Below, in pieces: positions 18,199 through 27,190 of a DNA stretch of 53,157 bases. The notes beneath the pieces are model-generated. The model was not told where the DNA came from. It saw only the letters and a program-made list of their open reading frames with translations, and searched no databases. A program made the translations under genes and the position numbers. Each line of letters starts with the position of its first letter. Position 1 is the stretch's first letter. The stretch spans positions 1 through 53,157 of the forward strand of contig JAGOAF010000004.1 of NCBI GenBank assembly GCA_017984035.1, read 5' to 3'. The DNA is from Flavobacterium sp. Its GTDB lineage: Bacteria; Bacteroidota; Bacteroidia; Flavobacteriales; Flavobacteriaceae.

Positions 18199-18762
18199 AT
18201 GACAAAATCAGAATTGCGCATTCAATACAAATCGTTTCGAAAAAAACTTTCCGAAGCCGAAATAGAAAATTACAGCTTGGCTATTGCCAATGGTGTCTTG
18301 GCACTTGACCTTTGGGACAAAACCTATTTCCATGTTTTTTTACCGATCGAGCAACAAAAGGAAGTTAATACCGAATTCATACTCCATTTACTTTCCGGGA
18401 AAGACAAGGAAATTGTGATTTCAAAATCTGATTTTACCACACGAAAAATGACTCATTTTTTATTGACCGACACTACCAAAATCAAGAAAAACGAATATAA
18501 TATTCCCGAACCGGTTGATGGAATTGAAGTGCCTACATCCAAAATTCAAGTCGTATTTGTTCCACTATTAGCTTTTGACAACCACGGAAATCGTGTAGGT
18601 TACGGTAAAGGTTTTTACGATCAGTTTTTAGCTGAATGCCAACCCGACACCCTTAAAATTGGCCTTTCTTTTTTTGAAGCAGAAACCATTATTTCAGACG
18701 TATATGAAACCGATATTCGCCTGAATTTTTGCATCACGCCAAAAAACTGCTACCGCTTTTAA
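18199..18762 (+). CDS. 5-formyltetrahydrofolate cyclo-ligase
   Basis: The 187-residue protein starts MTKSELRIQYKSFRKKLSE. It has the family's N-terminal basic helix (RIQYKSFRKKLS) and the C-terminal ATP/folate-binding signature VPLLAFDNHGNRVGYGKGFYD. It converts 5-formyl-THF to 5,10-methenyl-THF using ATP, recycling the folate storage form. The reading frame is open further upstream to 18046, but that part overlaps the uvrC start and promoter, so ATG 18199 is preferred. A near-consensus TACTTTTA box lies about 24 bases upstream. Confidence 0.93.
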   Translation: MTKSELRIQYKSFRKKLSEAEIENYSLAIANGVLALDLWDKTYFHVFLPIEQQKEVNTEFILHLLSGKDKEIVISKSDFTTRKMTHFLLTDTTKIKKNEYNIPEPVDGIEVPTSKIQVVFVPLLAFDNHGNRVGYGKGFYDQFLAECQPDTLKIGLSFFEAETIISDVYETDIRLNFCITPKNCYRF

Positions 18763-18823
18763 TTGGAGCTAAAAAATTGGCTTTTTTTTACTTTCTTTAC
18801 ACCTTCAATTATTTGGCGTTTTT

Positions 18824-20815
18824 ATGAGATTTAACAAGAAAAAAATAGGAATTACACTGGGAGTTCTTTTGGTTTTATTTGTGGCTGCTTTAAGTACTTT
18901 TTACTATTTCAGAGATGAAATTTTGAAACTAACTTTGGAAAAAGTAGCGGTAAAAATGGAACGGGATTTTGATAGTAAATTCACCATAAAAACAGCTTCA
19001 TTTGATGGAATTTCAGCAGTAAGCTTAACTGATGTAGTTTTAGCTCCTAAACAAGCTGATACGTTATTCCGAATCCAAAAAATGAAAACCAGTATCAGCT
19101 TTTGGCATTTGTTGATTGGCGATGTGCAATTGAGCACTTTGGAAATCCAAAATGGTTTAGTACAATTAACCAAAAAAGGCAAGGTTCGCAACTTTGATGC
19201 ATTTTTAAAGAAGAACAAAAATCAAGAAGTTAGCACTGATAAAAGAGATTACGCCGCATTGGCCAAACGCATTATTTTTCGATTATTGAATTTGGTTCCA
19301 TCGGATATGGACATCCAAAATTTGATTTTCAAATTAGATGACAACGGAAAAAAAGCGACGATTGATATTAAAAAATTAGTTTTAGATGGAGGCGATTTAG
19401 AAAGTATCATCCATGTTAAAACGAATACTTTTGCACAGCGCTGGCGTATAGCCGGAGAAGCAGATCCAAGAGACCGCACTGCCGATATTCAGTTTTTCAA
19501 TAGGGATGGCGGACCTATAAAAGTGCCTTATTTTGACGAACGATTTAATTTGATTTCTAGTTTTGACTCCATTCATTTGAACGTTGAAAACATTGAAAGT
19601 GATGGCGATGAATTCCATATTGACGGGTATTCCTCTATTGCCAATTTAAGAGTCAATCACCCTAAAATTGCAAGTAAAGCCGTTGTCATTCGCAATGCGC
19701 GTTTTGATTACCGTTTGTTACTTGGCGAAGATTTTATTTCAGTAGATAGTTCTTCTTCGATCCAATTGAACAAAATAAAAATTCAACCTTATTTGGCCTA
19801 CGAAACAGAAGAAGACACCATCTATAAAATGAATATTCGTATTCCAAAAATGCAAGCTCAAGATTTTATTACATCACTTCCTGATGGCTTGTTTACCAAT
19901 ATTCAAGGTATGCTGGCTAGTGGTAATTTCGATTACAAACTGGACTTTATGTTCAATAAAAACAAGCCTGAAACTATTATTTTTGACAGTAAACTGAACA
20001 AAGAAAATTTACGTATTTTCCGTTTTGGTCAAGCCAATTTAAGTAAAATGAATGGCGAATTCGAATACCGTGCTATTATTAAAAATGTTCGTCAACGCCC
20101 CATTTTTGTGGGTAGCTCTAATCCTGATTACACCCCGCTAAATCAAATTTCGCCTTATTTAAAAAAATGTGTGTTGACCACCGAAGATCCTTCCTTCTTT
20201 AGGCATCGAGGATTTATTACTGAGGCGTTCAAACAATCCATTATCAAAAATATTAAAACGCGAAAATTCTCCCGAGGAGGCAGCACGATTAGCATGCAAT
20301 TGATCAAAAATGTATTCTTGACTCGTGAAAAGACTTTATCGCGTAAATTAGAAGAAATTTTATTGGTATACATTCTAGAAAACAACCGAATTGTAAGCAA
20401 AGAACGTATGCTTGAGGTGTATTTTAACATTATCGAATGGGGGCCAAATGTATACGGAATTGGCGAAGCGAGTCGCTTTTATTTCCAAAAAAATCCTGCC
20501 GATTTGACTTTTAATGAATGCTTGTACTTGGCCACTATTATTCCGAGTCCGAAGAAATTCATGTATCAATTTGACGACCAAGGAAACCTAAAAGGTTTTG
20601 CTTTAAAAAACCAACGCTATTTGAGCAATCTAATGTTGCGTCGTGGGATATTAACTAGTAGTGATAGTATTAATCCGTATGGCGTTTCGCTTTCAGGAAA
20701 TGCACGTTCGTTCTTAACGATTCGTAAAGCGCAAGATACTACTGGCGTTGCAGTAGATTCTATTCCACCAAAAGAAGACTTTGATTTTGAATTCCTAAAA
20801 ACAGACGAAGAATAA
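18824..20815 (+). CDS. GT51 peptidoglycan glycosyltransferase with long N-terminal region
   Basis: The 663 residues open with one membrane helix (about 9-28), followed by some 410 residues rich in beta-strand-like sequence that I recognise only as loosely AsmA-like. The GT51 domain runs from about 440 to 620 and contains all key motifs: EDPSFFRHRGF with the catalytic Glu454, RGGSTISMQLIKN, RKLEEILLVYILE and EVYFNIIEWGPNVYGIGEAS. It polymerises lipid II into glycan strands. No transpeptidase domain follows, so it is not a class A PBP, and the extension makes it much longer than the roughly 240-residue monofunctional MtgA. It is separated from the cyclo-ligase by 61 bases. Confidence 0.88.
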   Translation: MRFNKKKIGITLGVLLVLFVAALSTFYYFRDEILKLTLEKVAVKMERDFDSKFTIKTASFDGISAVSLTDVVLAPKQADTLFRIQKMKTSISFWHLLIGDVQLSTLEIQNGLVQLTKKGKVRNFDAFLKKNKNQEVSTDKRDYAALAKRIIFRLLNLVPSDMDIQNLIFKLDDNGKKATIDIKKLVLDGGDLESIIHVKTNTFAQRWRIAGEADPRDRTADIQFFNRDGGPIKVPYFDERFNLISSFDSIHLNVENIESDGDEFHIDGYSSIANLRVNHPKIASKAVVIRNARFDYRLLLGEDFISVDSSSSIQLNKIKIQPYLAYETEEDTIYKMNIRIPKMQAQDFITSLPDGLFTNIQGMLASGNFDYKLDFMFNKNKPETIIFDSKLNKENLRIFRFGQANLSKMNGEFEYRAIIKNVRQRPIFVGSSNPDYTPLNQISPYLKKCVLTTEDPSFFRHRGFITEAFKQSIIKNIKTRKFSRGGSTISMQLIKNVFLTREKTLSRKLEEILLVYILENNRIVSKERMLEVYFNIIEWGPNVYGIGEASRFYFQKNPADLTFNECLYLATIIPSPKKFMYQFDDQGNLKGFALKNQRYLSNLMLRRGILTSSDSINPYGVSLSGNARSFLTIRKAQDTTGVAVDSIPPKEDFDFEFLKTDEE

Positions 20816-20863
20816 GTAAATAGACAATTTACGATATTGGATTTACTAAATTTGAAATATATT

Positions 20864-20898
20864 AAAAAGCTCCCAGTCTTATAAGATGGGAGCTTTTT
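20864..20898. terminator. bidirectional terminator between GT51 gene and aldo/keto reductase
   Basis: AAAAAGCTCCCA / TGGGAGCTTTTT form a 12-bp stem with an inner TCTT/AAGA pairing. It lies between converging genes, with T runs for each direction. Confidence 0.9.
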
Positions 20899-20901
20899 AG
20901 T

Positions 20902-21939
20902 TTATGGTGCTGGATCAGGAATAATCGCTTGAACAGCGTCAATGGCTTTCAAGACATCCTCAGAAAGCTTGACTTGTATGGTATCAATATTTTCTTTTAA
21001 TTGTTCCATTGTAGTAGCGCCAATAATCGTACTCGTTACAAAAGGCTGTTGCTCAATAAAAGCCAAAGCCAATTGCGTTAAAGTTAAACCGTGTTGGTGG
21101 GCAATTTCGTTGTACAAACGAGTAGCTTCTGCCGATTGTGGACTACTGTAACGCGCCATTTGTGGAAATAGAGCCAATCGAGAAGTGGGATGTTGTTGCC
21201 CATTCAAAAATTTTCCTGATAAAAGTCCGAAAGCCATTGGCGAATACGCCAACAAACCTATATTTTCACGCAAACAGACCTCAGCATTACCTACTTCAAA
21301 AGAGCGATTCAATAAAGAATAGGGATTTTGTACCGTTTTAATTTTGGGTAAATGATGGTATTTATGTTCTTCCAAAAAACGCATCAATCCCCAAGGCGTT
21401 TCATTAGACAATCCAATGTGTTTGATTTTGCCTTGTTGAACAAAACCTTCTAAGCTTGTCAACACCTCGTGAATATTGTCTTCCCAAGCATCATCTAGTT
21501 TTTTGTAACCGCGTTGTCCAAAAAAATTGGCCTTGCGTTCTGGCCAATGCAACTGATAAATATCGACATAATCCGTTTGTAAGCGTTGCAAACTTTGATC
21601 CAACGCATACTGAATACTGGCCGGCGAAAAATCAACTTTTTCACGCATGTATGCAAAGGCTGGATTTGGCCCCGCAATTTTAGTAGCCAAAACTACTTGG
21701 TCTCGATTTCCTGTTTTTTTAAACCAAGTTCCTATAATTCGTTCGGTACTTCCATAGGTTTCCTGACGTCCTGGTACCGAATACATTTCAGCAGTATCAA
21801 AAAAGTTAACGCCATTTTCTAACGCATAATCCATTTGGGCGTGACCTTGTGCCTCGGTGTTTTGTTCACCAAAAGTCATGGTGCCTAAACAAATTTTGCT
21901 TACTTTGATATTGGTGTTGGGTAGGGTAGTATATTTCAT
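20902..21939 (-). CDS. aldo/keto reductase (Tas-like)
   Basis: The 345-residue TIM-barrel oxidoreductase has the catalytic tetrad pattern: FFDTAEMYS (Asp, Tyr), LATKIAG (Lys) and YQLHWPE (His). The cofactor-binding C-terminal segment STIIGATTMEQLKENI marks NADP(H) use. Extra loops such as WPERKANFFGQRGY match the E. coli Tas / YajO-type subgroup, whose physiological substrates are poorly defined. It has its own consensus promoter at 21966-21993 and a shared terminator, so it is monocistronic. Confidence 0.93.
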   Translation of the reverse strand: MKYTTLPNTNIKVSKICLGTMTFGEQNTEAQGHAQMDYALENGVNFFDTAEMYSVPGRQETYGSTERIIGTWFKKTGNRDQVVLATKIAGPNPAFAYMREKVDFSPASIQYALDQSLQRLQTDYVDIYQLHWPERKANFFGQRGYKKLDDAWEDNIHEVLTSLEGFVQQGKIKHIGLSNETPWGLMRFLEEHKYHHLPKIKTVQNPYSLLNRSFEVGNAEVCLRENIGLLAYSPMAFGLLSGKFLNGQQHPTSRLALFPQMARYSSPQSAEATRLYNEIAHQHGLTLTQLALAFIEQQPFVTSTIIGATTMEQLKENIDTIQVKLSEDVLKAIDAVQAIIPDPAP

Positions 21940-21965
21940 TTAGGTCGATTATTTTTTTGGAAAAA

Positions 21966-21993
21966 CAAATATACAAAGGAAAGGGAATTCCAA
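21966..21993 (-). promoter_or_regulatory. promoter of aldo/keto reductase
   Basis: The minus strand has TTG (21993-21991), 17 bases, TATATTTG (21973-21966), a complete flavobacterial consensus 26 bases before the ATG. Another TTG gives a 23-base spacer. Confidence 0.6.
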
Positions 21994-22040
21994 TAGCAAA
22001 AGTCGAATCCGATTTGGATAAAAAACTGTATTAAAAATTA

Positions 22041-22069
22041 AAAAAACCCAACATAAAGTTGGGCTTTTT
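22041..22069 (-). terminator. terminator after OmpA-family lipoprotein gene
   Basis: The plus strand has AAACCCAAC / GTTGGGCTTT with A/T runs. Read on the minus strand it is a stem followed by a T tract, 31 bases downstream of the OmpA-family gene's stop. Confidence 0.8.
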
Positions 22070-22100
22070 GTAAAATTAATACTTGAATCTTTACTGAATA

Positions 22101-23042
22101 TTAATTAATCTCATTCAACATTTCTGCGATAGCGTCTAATCTTGGCGTCAAGATAATTTCAATACGTCGGTTTTTAGCTTTACCGTCTGCTGTTTCATTA
22201 CTTGCTAATGGAGAAAATTCTCCTCGACCAGCTGCCGTTAAATTTTGCTTGTTGATTTTTTTGTTTTCACTCAATATACCTACAATTGAAGTAGCTCTTT
22301 TAGTCGATAAATCCCAATTGTCAGTAATTGGTCCAGACGCTGTAAACGCATCATCATCAGTATGCCCTTCAATTAAAACAGCAATGTCTGGATTATCGCC
22401 TAACACTTTCCCTAATTCTACTACGGCTTTTTTACCTTCTGTGCTTACCGCCCAACTTCCAGAACTAAACAACAATTTGTTTTCCATAGAAACATATACT
22501 TTCCCGTTTTTTTGTTCTACAGTCAAACCTTTACCTTCAAAACTATTTAAAGCTTTAGACAAGGTCTCTTTTAGTTTTTTCATGCTTGCTTCTTTGGCTG
22601 CAATCATATCTTCTAATTCCTTCAAACGCTGGCTACTTTTGCTAAGTTGCTCTTGCTCTATCGCTAATGCTTTTGCTTTTTCATCTAACTCATCAAGCAA
22701 TTCGCGGTTTTTCTTCATATTGCTTTCTAACGATTCGTTGCTGTTTTTTTCTAGAGCCGCATACGATTCCTGAAGTGCATTGTACTTATCCAAATTGGTT
22801 TCGTGTTCTGCTTTCAATTTGGTATAAGCTGCTTTAAGCTGATCTAAATCCGTTTTTAGAGCTGCTCCATCTAATTCCAATTGGTTTTTGGCTTTTGCCA
22901 AAGCGGCATTTTCGTCAGCAAGTGTTCTATTTTCTTTCTTCAAGTCGGTATACTTGCTTTCTAAATCGGTATAGATTTTTTTAGACACACATGAGGTGCT
23001 TAAGGCTAATACTAACAGTCCAATGGAAACTTTTTTTATCAT
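22101..23042 (-). CDS. OmpA-family lipoprotein with coiled coil
   Basis: The 313 residues begin with a lipoprotein-like signal (GLLVLALSTSC, Cys18). A long heptad-rich coiled coil occupies about 22-165 (Lys, Glu, Leu and Ala rich). The C-terminal OmpA domain (about 185-305) contains IEGHTDDDAF, NWDLSTKRATSIVGIL and AKNRRIEI, including the Asp and Arg that grip diaminopimelate in peptidoglycan. It likely tethers the outer membrane to the cell wall. The coiled coil would act as a spacer, similar in plan to the Lpp/Pal principle. It is transcribed alone. Confidence 0.92.
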   Translation of the reverse strand: MIKKVSIGLLVLALSTSCVSKKIYTDLESKYTDLKKENRTLADENAALAKAKNQLELDGAALKTDLDQLKAAYTKLKAEHETNLDKYNALQESYAALEKNSNESLESNMKKNRELLDELDEKAKALAIEQEQLSKSSQRLKELEDMIAAKEASMKKLKETLSKALNSFEGKGLTVEQKNGKVYVSMENKLLFSSGSWAVSTEGKKAVVELGKVLGDNPDIAVLIEGHTDDDAFTASGPITDNWDLSTKRATSIVGILSENKKINKQNLTAAGRGEFSPLASNETADGKAKNRRIEIILTPRLDAIAEMLNEIN

Positions 23043-23129
23043 GATTAATGCGATTTATTTTATTTGTTATTGAAACTCTTTTTTTTGTTTTTTATTGTGT
23101 GTGGAAAGACCCTTTGCTCCTGAACAAAG

Positions 23130-23894
23130 CTACTCAATTTCTACTAAAATCGGACAATGGTCCGAATGTTTTGCTTCGGGCAAAATTAAAGCGCGTTTGA
23201 TTCGATTTTTTAATGGCTCACTAACAAGACAATAATCGATACGCCAGCCTTTGTTATTCAATCGCGCTGTTGGAAAACGCATGGTCCACCAGGTGTAATT
23301 ATCTGGCTCTTTGTTCAGAAAACGAAAGCTATCAATAAAACCACTTTTCAAGAAATTGTCTAACCAAGTACGCTCGGCAGGCAAAAATCCAGATACGTTT
23401 TTATTGCGAATGGGATCGTGGATATCAATAGCTTCATGGCAAATGTTGTAATCCCCACAGATCACCAAATTAGGAATGTCTTTTTTTAAGTCGTTAATAT
23501 AGTTTTGGAAATCATCCATGAACATAAATTTATGATCCAATCGCTCTGCATTGGTTCCAGAAGGCAAGTACAGACTCATTACAGAAACATCATCAAAATC
23601 AACACGAAGATTTCGTCCTTCAAAATCCATATGTTCAATTCCGGTACCAAAAACAATATTGTTCGGTTTGGTTTTGGACAAAATCGCCACGCCACTGTAC
23701 CCTTTTTTAGTAGCTGGAAACCAATAATGATATGGATAGCCAGCTAGTTCAATATCTAAAGTAGGCACTTGATCGGCTTGTGCTTTTATTTCTTGGAAGC
23801 AGATAACATCTGGATTAGCTTGTTGTACCCATTCTAATAAACCTTTAGAAATGGCAGCACGTATTCCGTTAACATTGTAGGAAATAATTTTCAT
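23130..23894 (-). CDS. xth: exodeoxyribonuclease III / AP endonuclease
   Basis: The 254-residue protein belongs to the ExoIII branch of the endonuclease/exonuclease/phosphatase fold. Its active-site motifs are ISYNVNGIRAA, CFQEIKA (metal-binding Glu), CGDYNICHEAIDI and the terminal KHSDHCPILVEIE with the Asp-His pair. It cuts at abasic sites and degrades 3' ends in base-excision repair. Length and motif order are normal. It is divergent from the acyltransferase gene across a 139-base gap. Confidence 0.95.
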   Translation of the reverse strand: MKIISYNVNGIRAAISKGLLEWVQQANPDVICFQEIKAQADQVPTLDIELAGYPYHYWFPATKKGYSGVAILSKTKPNNIVFGTGIEHMDFEGRNLRVDFDDVSVMSLYLPSGTNAERLDHKFMFMDDFQNYINDLKKDIPNLVICGDYNICHEAIDIHDPIRNKNVSGFLPAERTWLDNFLKSGFIDSFRFLNKEPDNYTWWTMRFPTARLNNKGWRIDYCLVSEPLKNRIKRALILPEAKHSDHCPILVEIE

Positions 23895-24033
23895 TAAAAT
23901 TGTTATTTTATAGGTGCCTAATTAGGCGTAATACTGTCTTCAAATGTAATAAAAAAGGAGAAGTTTGCCGATGAAAATTCAGAAAATGGAGTTTTTTGTT
24001 ATCTTTGTTGCTTGCCTCAAATATAAATAGGAT

Positions 24034-25836
24034 ATGGGTTTAGTAACTGCTAAAGAAGTTGCGAAAGCAATAAATACGGATAAATACGGATTCTTAGGCA
24101 CTTTTTCGGGCTGGTTGCTGATGAAAGTACTTAAAATTTCGGAATTAAATAACGTATACGACCGAAACAAACATTTAAGCGAAGTTGCTTTTTTGAATGG
24201 GGTTCTTGACGACTTACAAATCAAATTTGAAATACCAGAGGCAGATCTAAAAAGACTGCCAAAAGAAGGTCCATACATCACCGTCTCAAATCATCCTCTA
24301 GGGGGTATTGATGGGGTTTTATTGTTGAAATTAATGCTTGAAAGAGAACCTAACTTCAAGATTATTGCCAACTTCCTTTTGCATCGTATTGAACCGCTTA
24401 AAAAATACATCATGCCGGTAAATCCTTTTGAAAATCATAAGGATGTCAAGTCGAGTGTGGTGGGCATCAAAGAAACATTACGTCATTTAAGTGACGGGAA
24501 ACCATTAGGGATTTTTCCGGCAGGAGAAGTGTCGACTTACAAAGACGGCAAATTAATGGTAGACAAACCTTGGGAAGAAGGCGCTATTAAAGTGATTCGC
24601 AAAGCTCAAGTACCCGTAGTTCCAATTTATTTTCATGCTAAAAATAGCGGATTATTCTATTTACTTTCGAAAATTAGTGGGACTTTACGAACGGCTAAAT
24701 TACCTTCTGAAGTTTTTAGTCAAAAGCACCGAGTAATTAAAGTGCGTATCGGAAAAGTCATTTCAGTTGCCGAACAAAACGAATACGAATCATTAGAGGA
24801 TTATTCCGAATTCTTACGGAAAAAAACCTATATGTTAGCCAATCCTTTTGAAAAAGGAAGCAAACTAATCCCAACTCCAACATTAAAATTACCTAAGAGT
24901 CCTAAAGAAATTGTCACTCCAGCCAATCAAGATAAAATTATTGCCGAAGTAAATGCGCTTCGAGATGCAGATTGCCGTTTGTTACAAAGTAAAAATTATG
25001 AAGTATTTTTTACTAAAGCCTCTACAATTCCAAATGTATTACACGAATTGGGTCGTCTTCGAGAAATTACATTTAGAGAAGTAGGCGAAGGAACTAATGA
25101 GTCTATTGATTTGGATAAATTTGATCAATACTACCACCATATGTTTCTGTGGGATGATGAGGCTAAAAAAGTGGCGGGAGCCTACCGCATGGGATTGGGT
25201 TCAGAAATATATCCTAAATACGGTATGCATGGTTTTTATCTGAATGACTTGTTTCGTTTTGAACCAGAATTGCATGATATGATGAGCAAGTCCATTGAAA
25301 TGGGGCGTGCTTTTATCATTAAAGAATACCAACAAAAACCTATGCCATTGTTCCTGCTTTGGAAAGGAATTATTCATACTACTTTACGTTATCCAGAACA
25401 TAAATTTTTACTTGGTGGTGTAAGTATTAGTAATCAATTTTCTGATTTTTCGAAATCATTGATGATTGAGTTTATGAAATCAAACTATTACGATCCGTAT
25501 ATTGCTCAATATATCCACCCTAAAAAAGCATTTAAAGTCAAATTAAAAGACGCCGATAAAGACTTTATTTTCAACGAAACGGAAGCTGATTTGAATAAGT
25601 TTGACAAAATCATTGACGAGTTAGAACCTGGTAGTTTACGTTTGCCGGTTTTAATTAAAAAATACATTAAGCAAAATGCACGCGTCGTTGCATTTAATGT
25701 CGATCCCTTGTTCAATAACGCTGTTGACGGATTAATGTACATTCGTGTTGAAGACATCCCAGACAGCACCATGAAACCGGTAATGGAAGAATTTCAAGCT
25801 GAGTTAGAAAGAAAATTAAGCGAAAAAGAAGAATAA
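24034..25836 (+). CDS. bifunctional acyltransferase: PlsC-like + GNAT/hemolysin-like (aminolipid synthase type)
   Basis: The 600-residue protein joins two acyltransferase modules. The N-terminal PlsC-like half (about 60-290) has SNHPLGGIDG (His87, Asp93) and GIFPAGEVSTY. The C-terminal half (about 310-510) has the GNAT-like core of OlsB/hemolysin-type N-acyltransferases: LREITFREVGEG, AKKVAGAYRMGLG, EMGRAFI and FLLGGVSISNQFSDF. This order is that of OlsF, a bifunctional ornithine-lipid synthase. Related split enzymes (GlsB/GlsA) make glycine lipids in Bacteroides. It probably N-acylates an amino acid and then O-acylates the hydroxy group to give an aminolipid; ornithine, glycine or serine cannot be distinguished. 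TATCTTTG at 24000-24007 is a candidate -7 box. Confidence 0.85.
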   Translation: MGLVTAKEVAKAINTDKYGFLGTFSGWLLMKVLKISELNNVYDRNKHLSEVAFLNGVLDDLQIKFEIPEADLKRLPKEGPYITVSNHPLGGIDGVLLLKLMLEREPNFKIIANFLLHRIEPLKKYIMPVNPFENHKDVKSSVVGIKETLRHLSDGKPLGIFPAGEVSTYKDGKLMVDKPWEEGAIKVIRKAQVPVVPIYFHAKNSGLFYLLSKISGTLRTAKLPSEVFSQKHRVIKVRIGKVISVAEQNEYESLEDYSEFLRKKTYMLANPFEKGSKLIPTPTLKLPKSPKEIVTPANQDKIIAEVNALRDADCRLLQSKNYEVFFTKASTIPNVLHELGRLREITFREVGEGTNESIDLDKFDQYYHHMFLWDDEAKKVAGAYRMGLGSEIYPKYGMHGFYLNDLFRFEPELHDMMSKSIEMGRAFIIKEYQQKPMPLFLLWKGIIHTTLRYPEHKFLLGGVSISNQFSDFSKSLMIEFMKSNYYDPYIAQYIHPKKAFKVKLKDADKDFIFNETEADLNKFDKIIDELEPGSLRLPVLIKKYIKQNARVVAFNVDPLFNNAVDGLMYIRVEDIPDSTMKPVMEEFQAELERKLSEKEE

Positions 25837-25866
25837 CAAAATCCCGATACTTATCGGGATTTTTGT
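25837..25866 (+). terminator. terminator after acyltransferase gene
   Basis: AAAATCCCGATA / TATCGGGATTTT with a tiny central loop and a T run directly follows the stop codon. The reverse direction could also serve the TM2 gene ending at 25871. Confidence 0.85.
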
Positions 25867-25870
25867 TTTA

Positions 25871-26152
25871 TTAAAACCAATGTTTTTGACCTACTTGATA
25901 GGTGTGATAAAACTCTTCGTCAGATTTTGTTAGGTAAATAATTCCTTCAATTAATCCAAACAAACCGGTCAATGTCCCGCAACTACAAATACTTAAGACA
26001 AGCCAAAGTATTCCTGTTCCAGTATATCCTAAATAAAATTTATGAATTCCCAATGGGCCTAATAAAATGGCGAAAATACCACAGGCTATCTTTTTATTAC
26101 TTTGAAATTGTGGTGTTGGAGTATTCCAAGCTTCTTGTTTTATAGTTTCCAT
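25871..26152 (-). CDS. TM2 domain-containing membrane protein
   Basis: The 93-residue protein has an N-terminal soluble tail of about 20 residues and two membrane helices with the TM2 signature: LGPLGIHKFYLGYTGTGILW, then CGTLTGLFGLIEGIIYL. TM2 proteins are small membrane proteins of unknown function found in bacteria and animals. It follows the 2-hydroxyacid dehydrogenase by 14 bases, so the two are probably one transcript, though no functional link is evident. Confidence 0.9.
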   Translation of the reverse strand: METIKQEAWNTPTPQFQSNKKIACGIFAILLGPLGIHKFYLGYTGTGILWLVLSICSCGTLTGLFGLIEGIIYLTKSDEEFYHTYQVGQKHWF

Positions 26153-26166
26153 GCATCTAATTTAAA

Positions 26167-27111
26167 TTATACATATAGTGCTTTTATTTTATCGACAATG
26201 ACTTGTGCCAATCGTTCATGACTTTCAAAGGTCCAACCTGCGATGTGAGGTGTCAAAATAACATTTTTAGCATTCAATAAATACTGAAAAGCCTCAGGAG
26301 TTGTTGCCTCTTGAAACAAAGTTTCAAAAGATAATTTTTCATATTCCAACACATCCAAACCAGCACCTAACACTTTTCCTGATTGTAATGCTGAAACCAA
26401 ATCAGCAGTGACAATATTTTTTCCGCGCGACGTATTGATGATCCAGATAGGTTTTGAAAATCCATTAATGAATGCTGTATTTACCATTTTATCCGTTTCG
26501 GGAGTCCACGGAAGATGCAAACTCAAGACGTCTACTTTTTGTTGAAATTCGACAAAACTAACTTGTTTAGCATTGGCATCCCCTACATTCTCTTGAATGT
26601 CATAACACAAAACGTCCACTTCAAAACCGCGAAGTTTTTTGGCGAAAGCTTTGCCCATATTACCATAACCGATGACACCGACTGTTTTCCCATCTAATTC
26701 ATGTCCGCGATTGCTTTCTCGGTTCCAATGACCGGAACGAATCTCAGCATCGGCTTGATTCAAATTATTAAAGAGTGACAAAATCATACCCAAACTATGT
26801 TCGGCAACCGCATTCCGATTGCCTTCGGGAGCAGCAATCAGTGCAATGTTTTTGGATTCGGCATAGACACAATCTATACTTTCTAAGCCAGCACCTACTC
26901 GAGCTATGAACTGCAAATTAGTGGCTTTATCCAAAAACGTTTGGTCAATTTTAAATCGACTACGAATAACAATCCCCTGGTAATCTTGAATTTTAGCTTC
27001 AATTTCTTCTTTGGAAGAGGTGAAATCTTTGTGATTCACAAACCCTGCTTGTTCCAATTGATCCCAAAGCAAAGGATGATTGCTATCGATATGAAGAATG
27101 TGTACCGCCAT
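26167..27111 (-). CDS. D-isomer-specific 2-hydroxyacid dehydrogenase
   Basis: The 314-residue protein has a Rossmann NAD-binding motif, TVGVIGYGNMGKAFAKKL. The catalytic triad of the family is present: Arg in INTSRGKNIV, Glu in LDVLEYEKLSF and His in LTPHIAGWTFES. It oxidises or reduces D-2-hydroxyacids with NAD. The lack of a C-terminal ACT domain means it is not a typical regulated SerA, though a short phosphoglycerate dehydrogenase is possible. Its neighbours give no substrate information. Confidence 0.9.
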   Translation of the reverse strand: MAVHILHIDSNHPLLWDQLEQAGFVNHKDFTSSKEEIEAKIQDYQGIVIRSRFKIDQTFLDKATNLQFIARVGAGLESIDCVYAESKNIALIAAPEGNRNAVAEHSLGMILSLFNNLNQADAEIRSGHWNRESNRGHELDGKTVGVIGYGNMGKAFAKKLRGFEVDVLCYDIQENVGDANAKQVSFVEFQQKVDVLSLHLPWTPETDKMVNTAFINGFSKPIWIINTSRGKNIVTADLVSALQSGKVLGAGLDVLEYEKLSFETLFQEATTPEAFQYLLNAKNVILTPHIAGWTFESHERLAQVIVDKIKALYV

Positions 27112-27190
27112 TACTAATTTCTATTTACTAGTAACAAATTAACAAAAAAATTAAGTGAAAATGCGTAAATTGCAATCTTAATTCCTTTCT

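Noticed and set aside
22249..22773. 174-codon open frame antisense to the OmpA-family gene
   Set aside because: It mirrors the coiled-coil codons of the real gene, is Ser/Phe/Leu-rich without domains and has no promoter.
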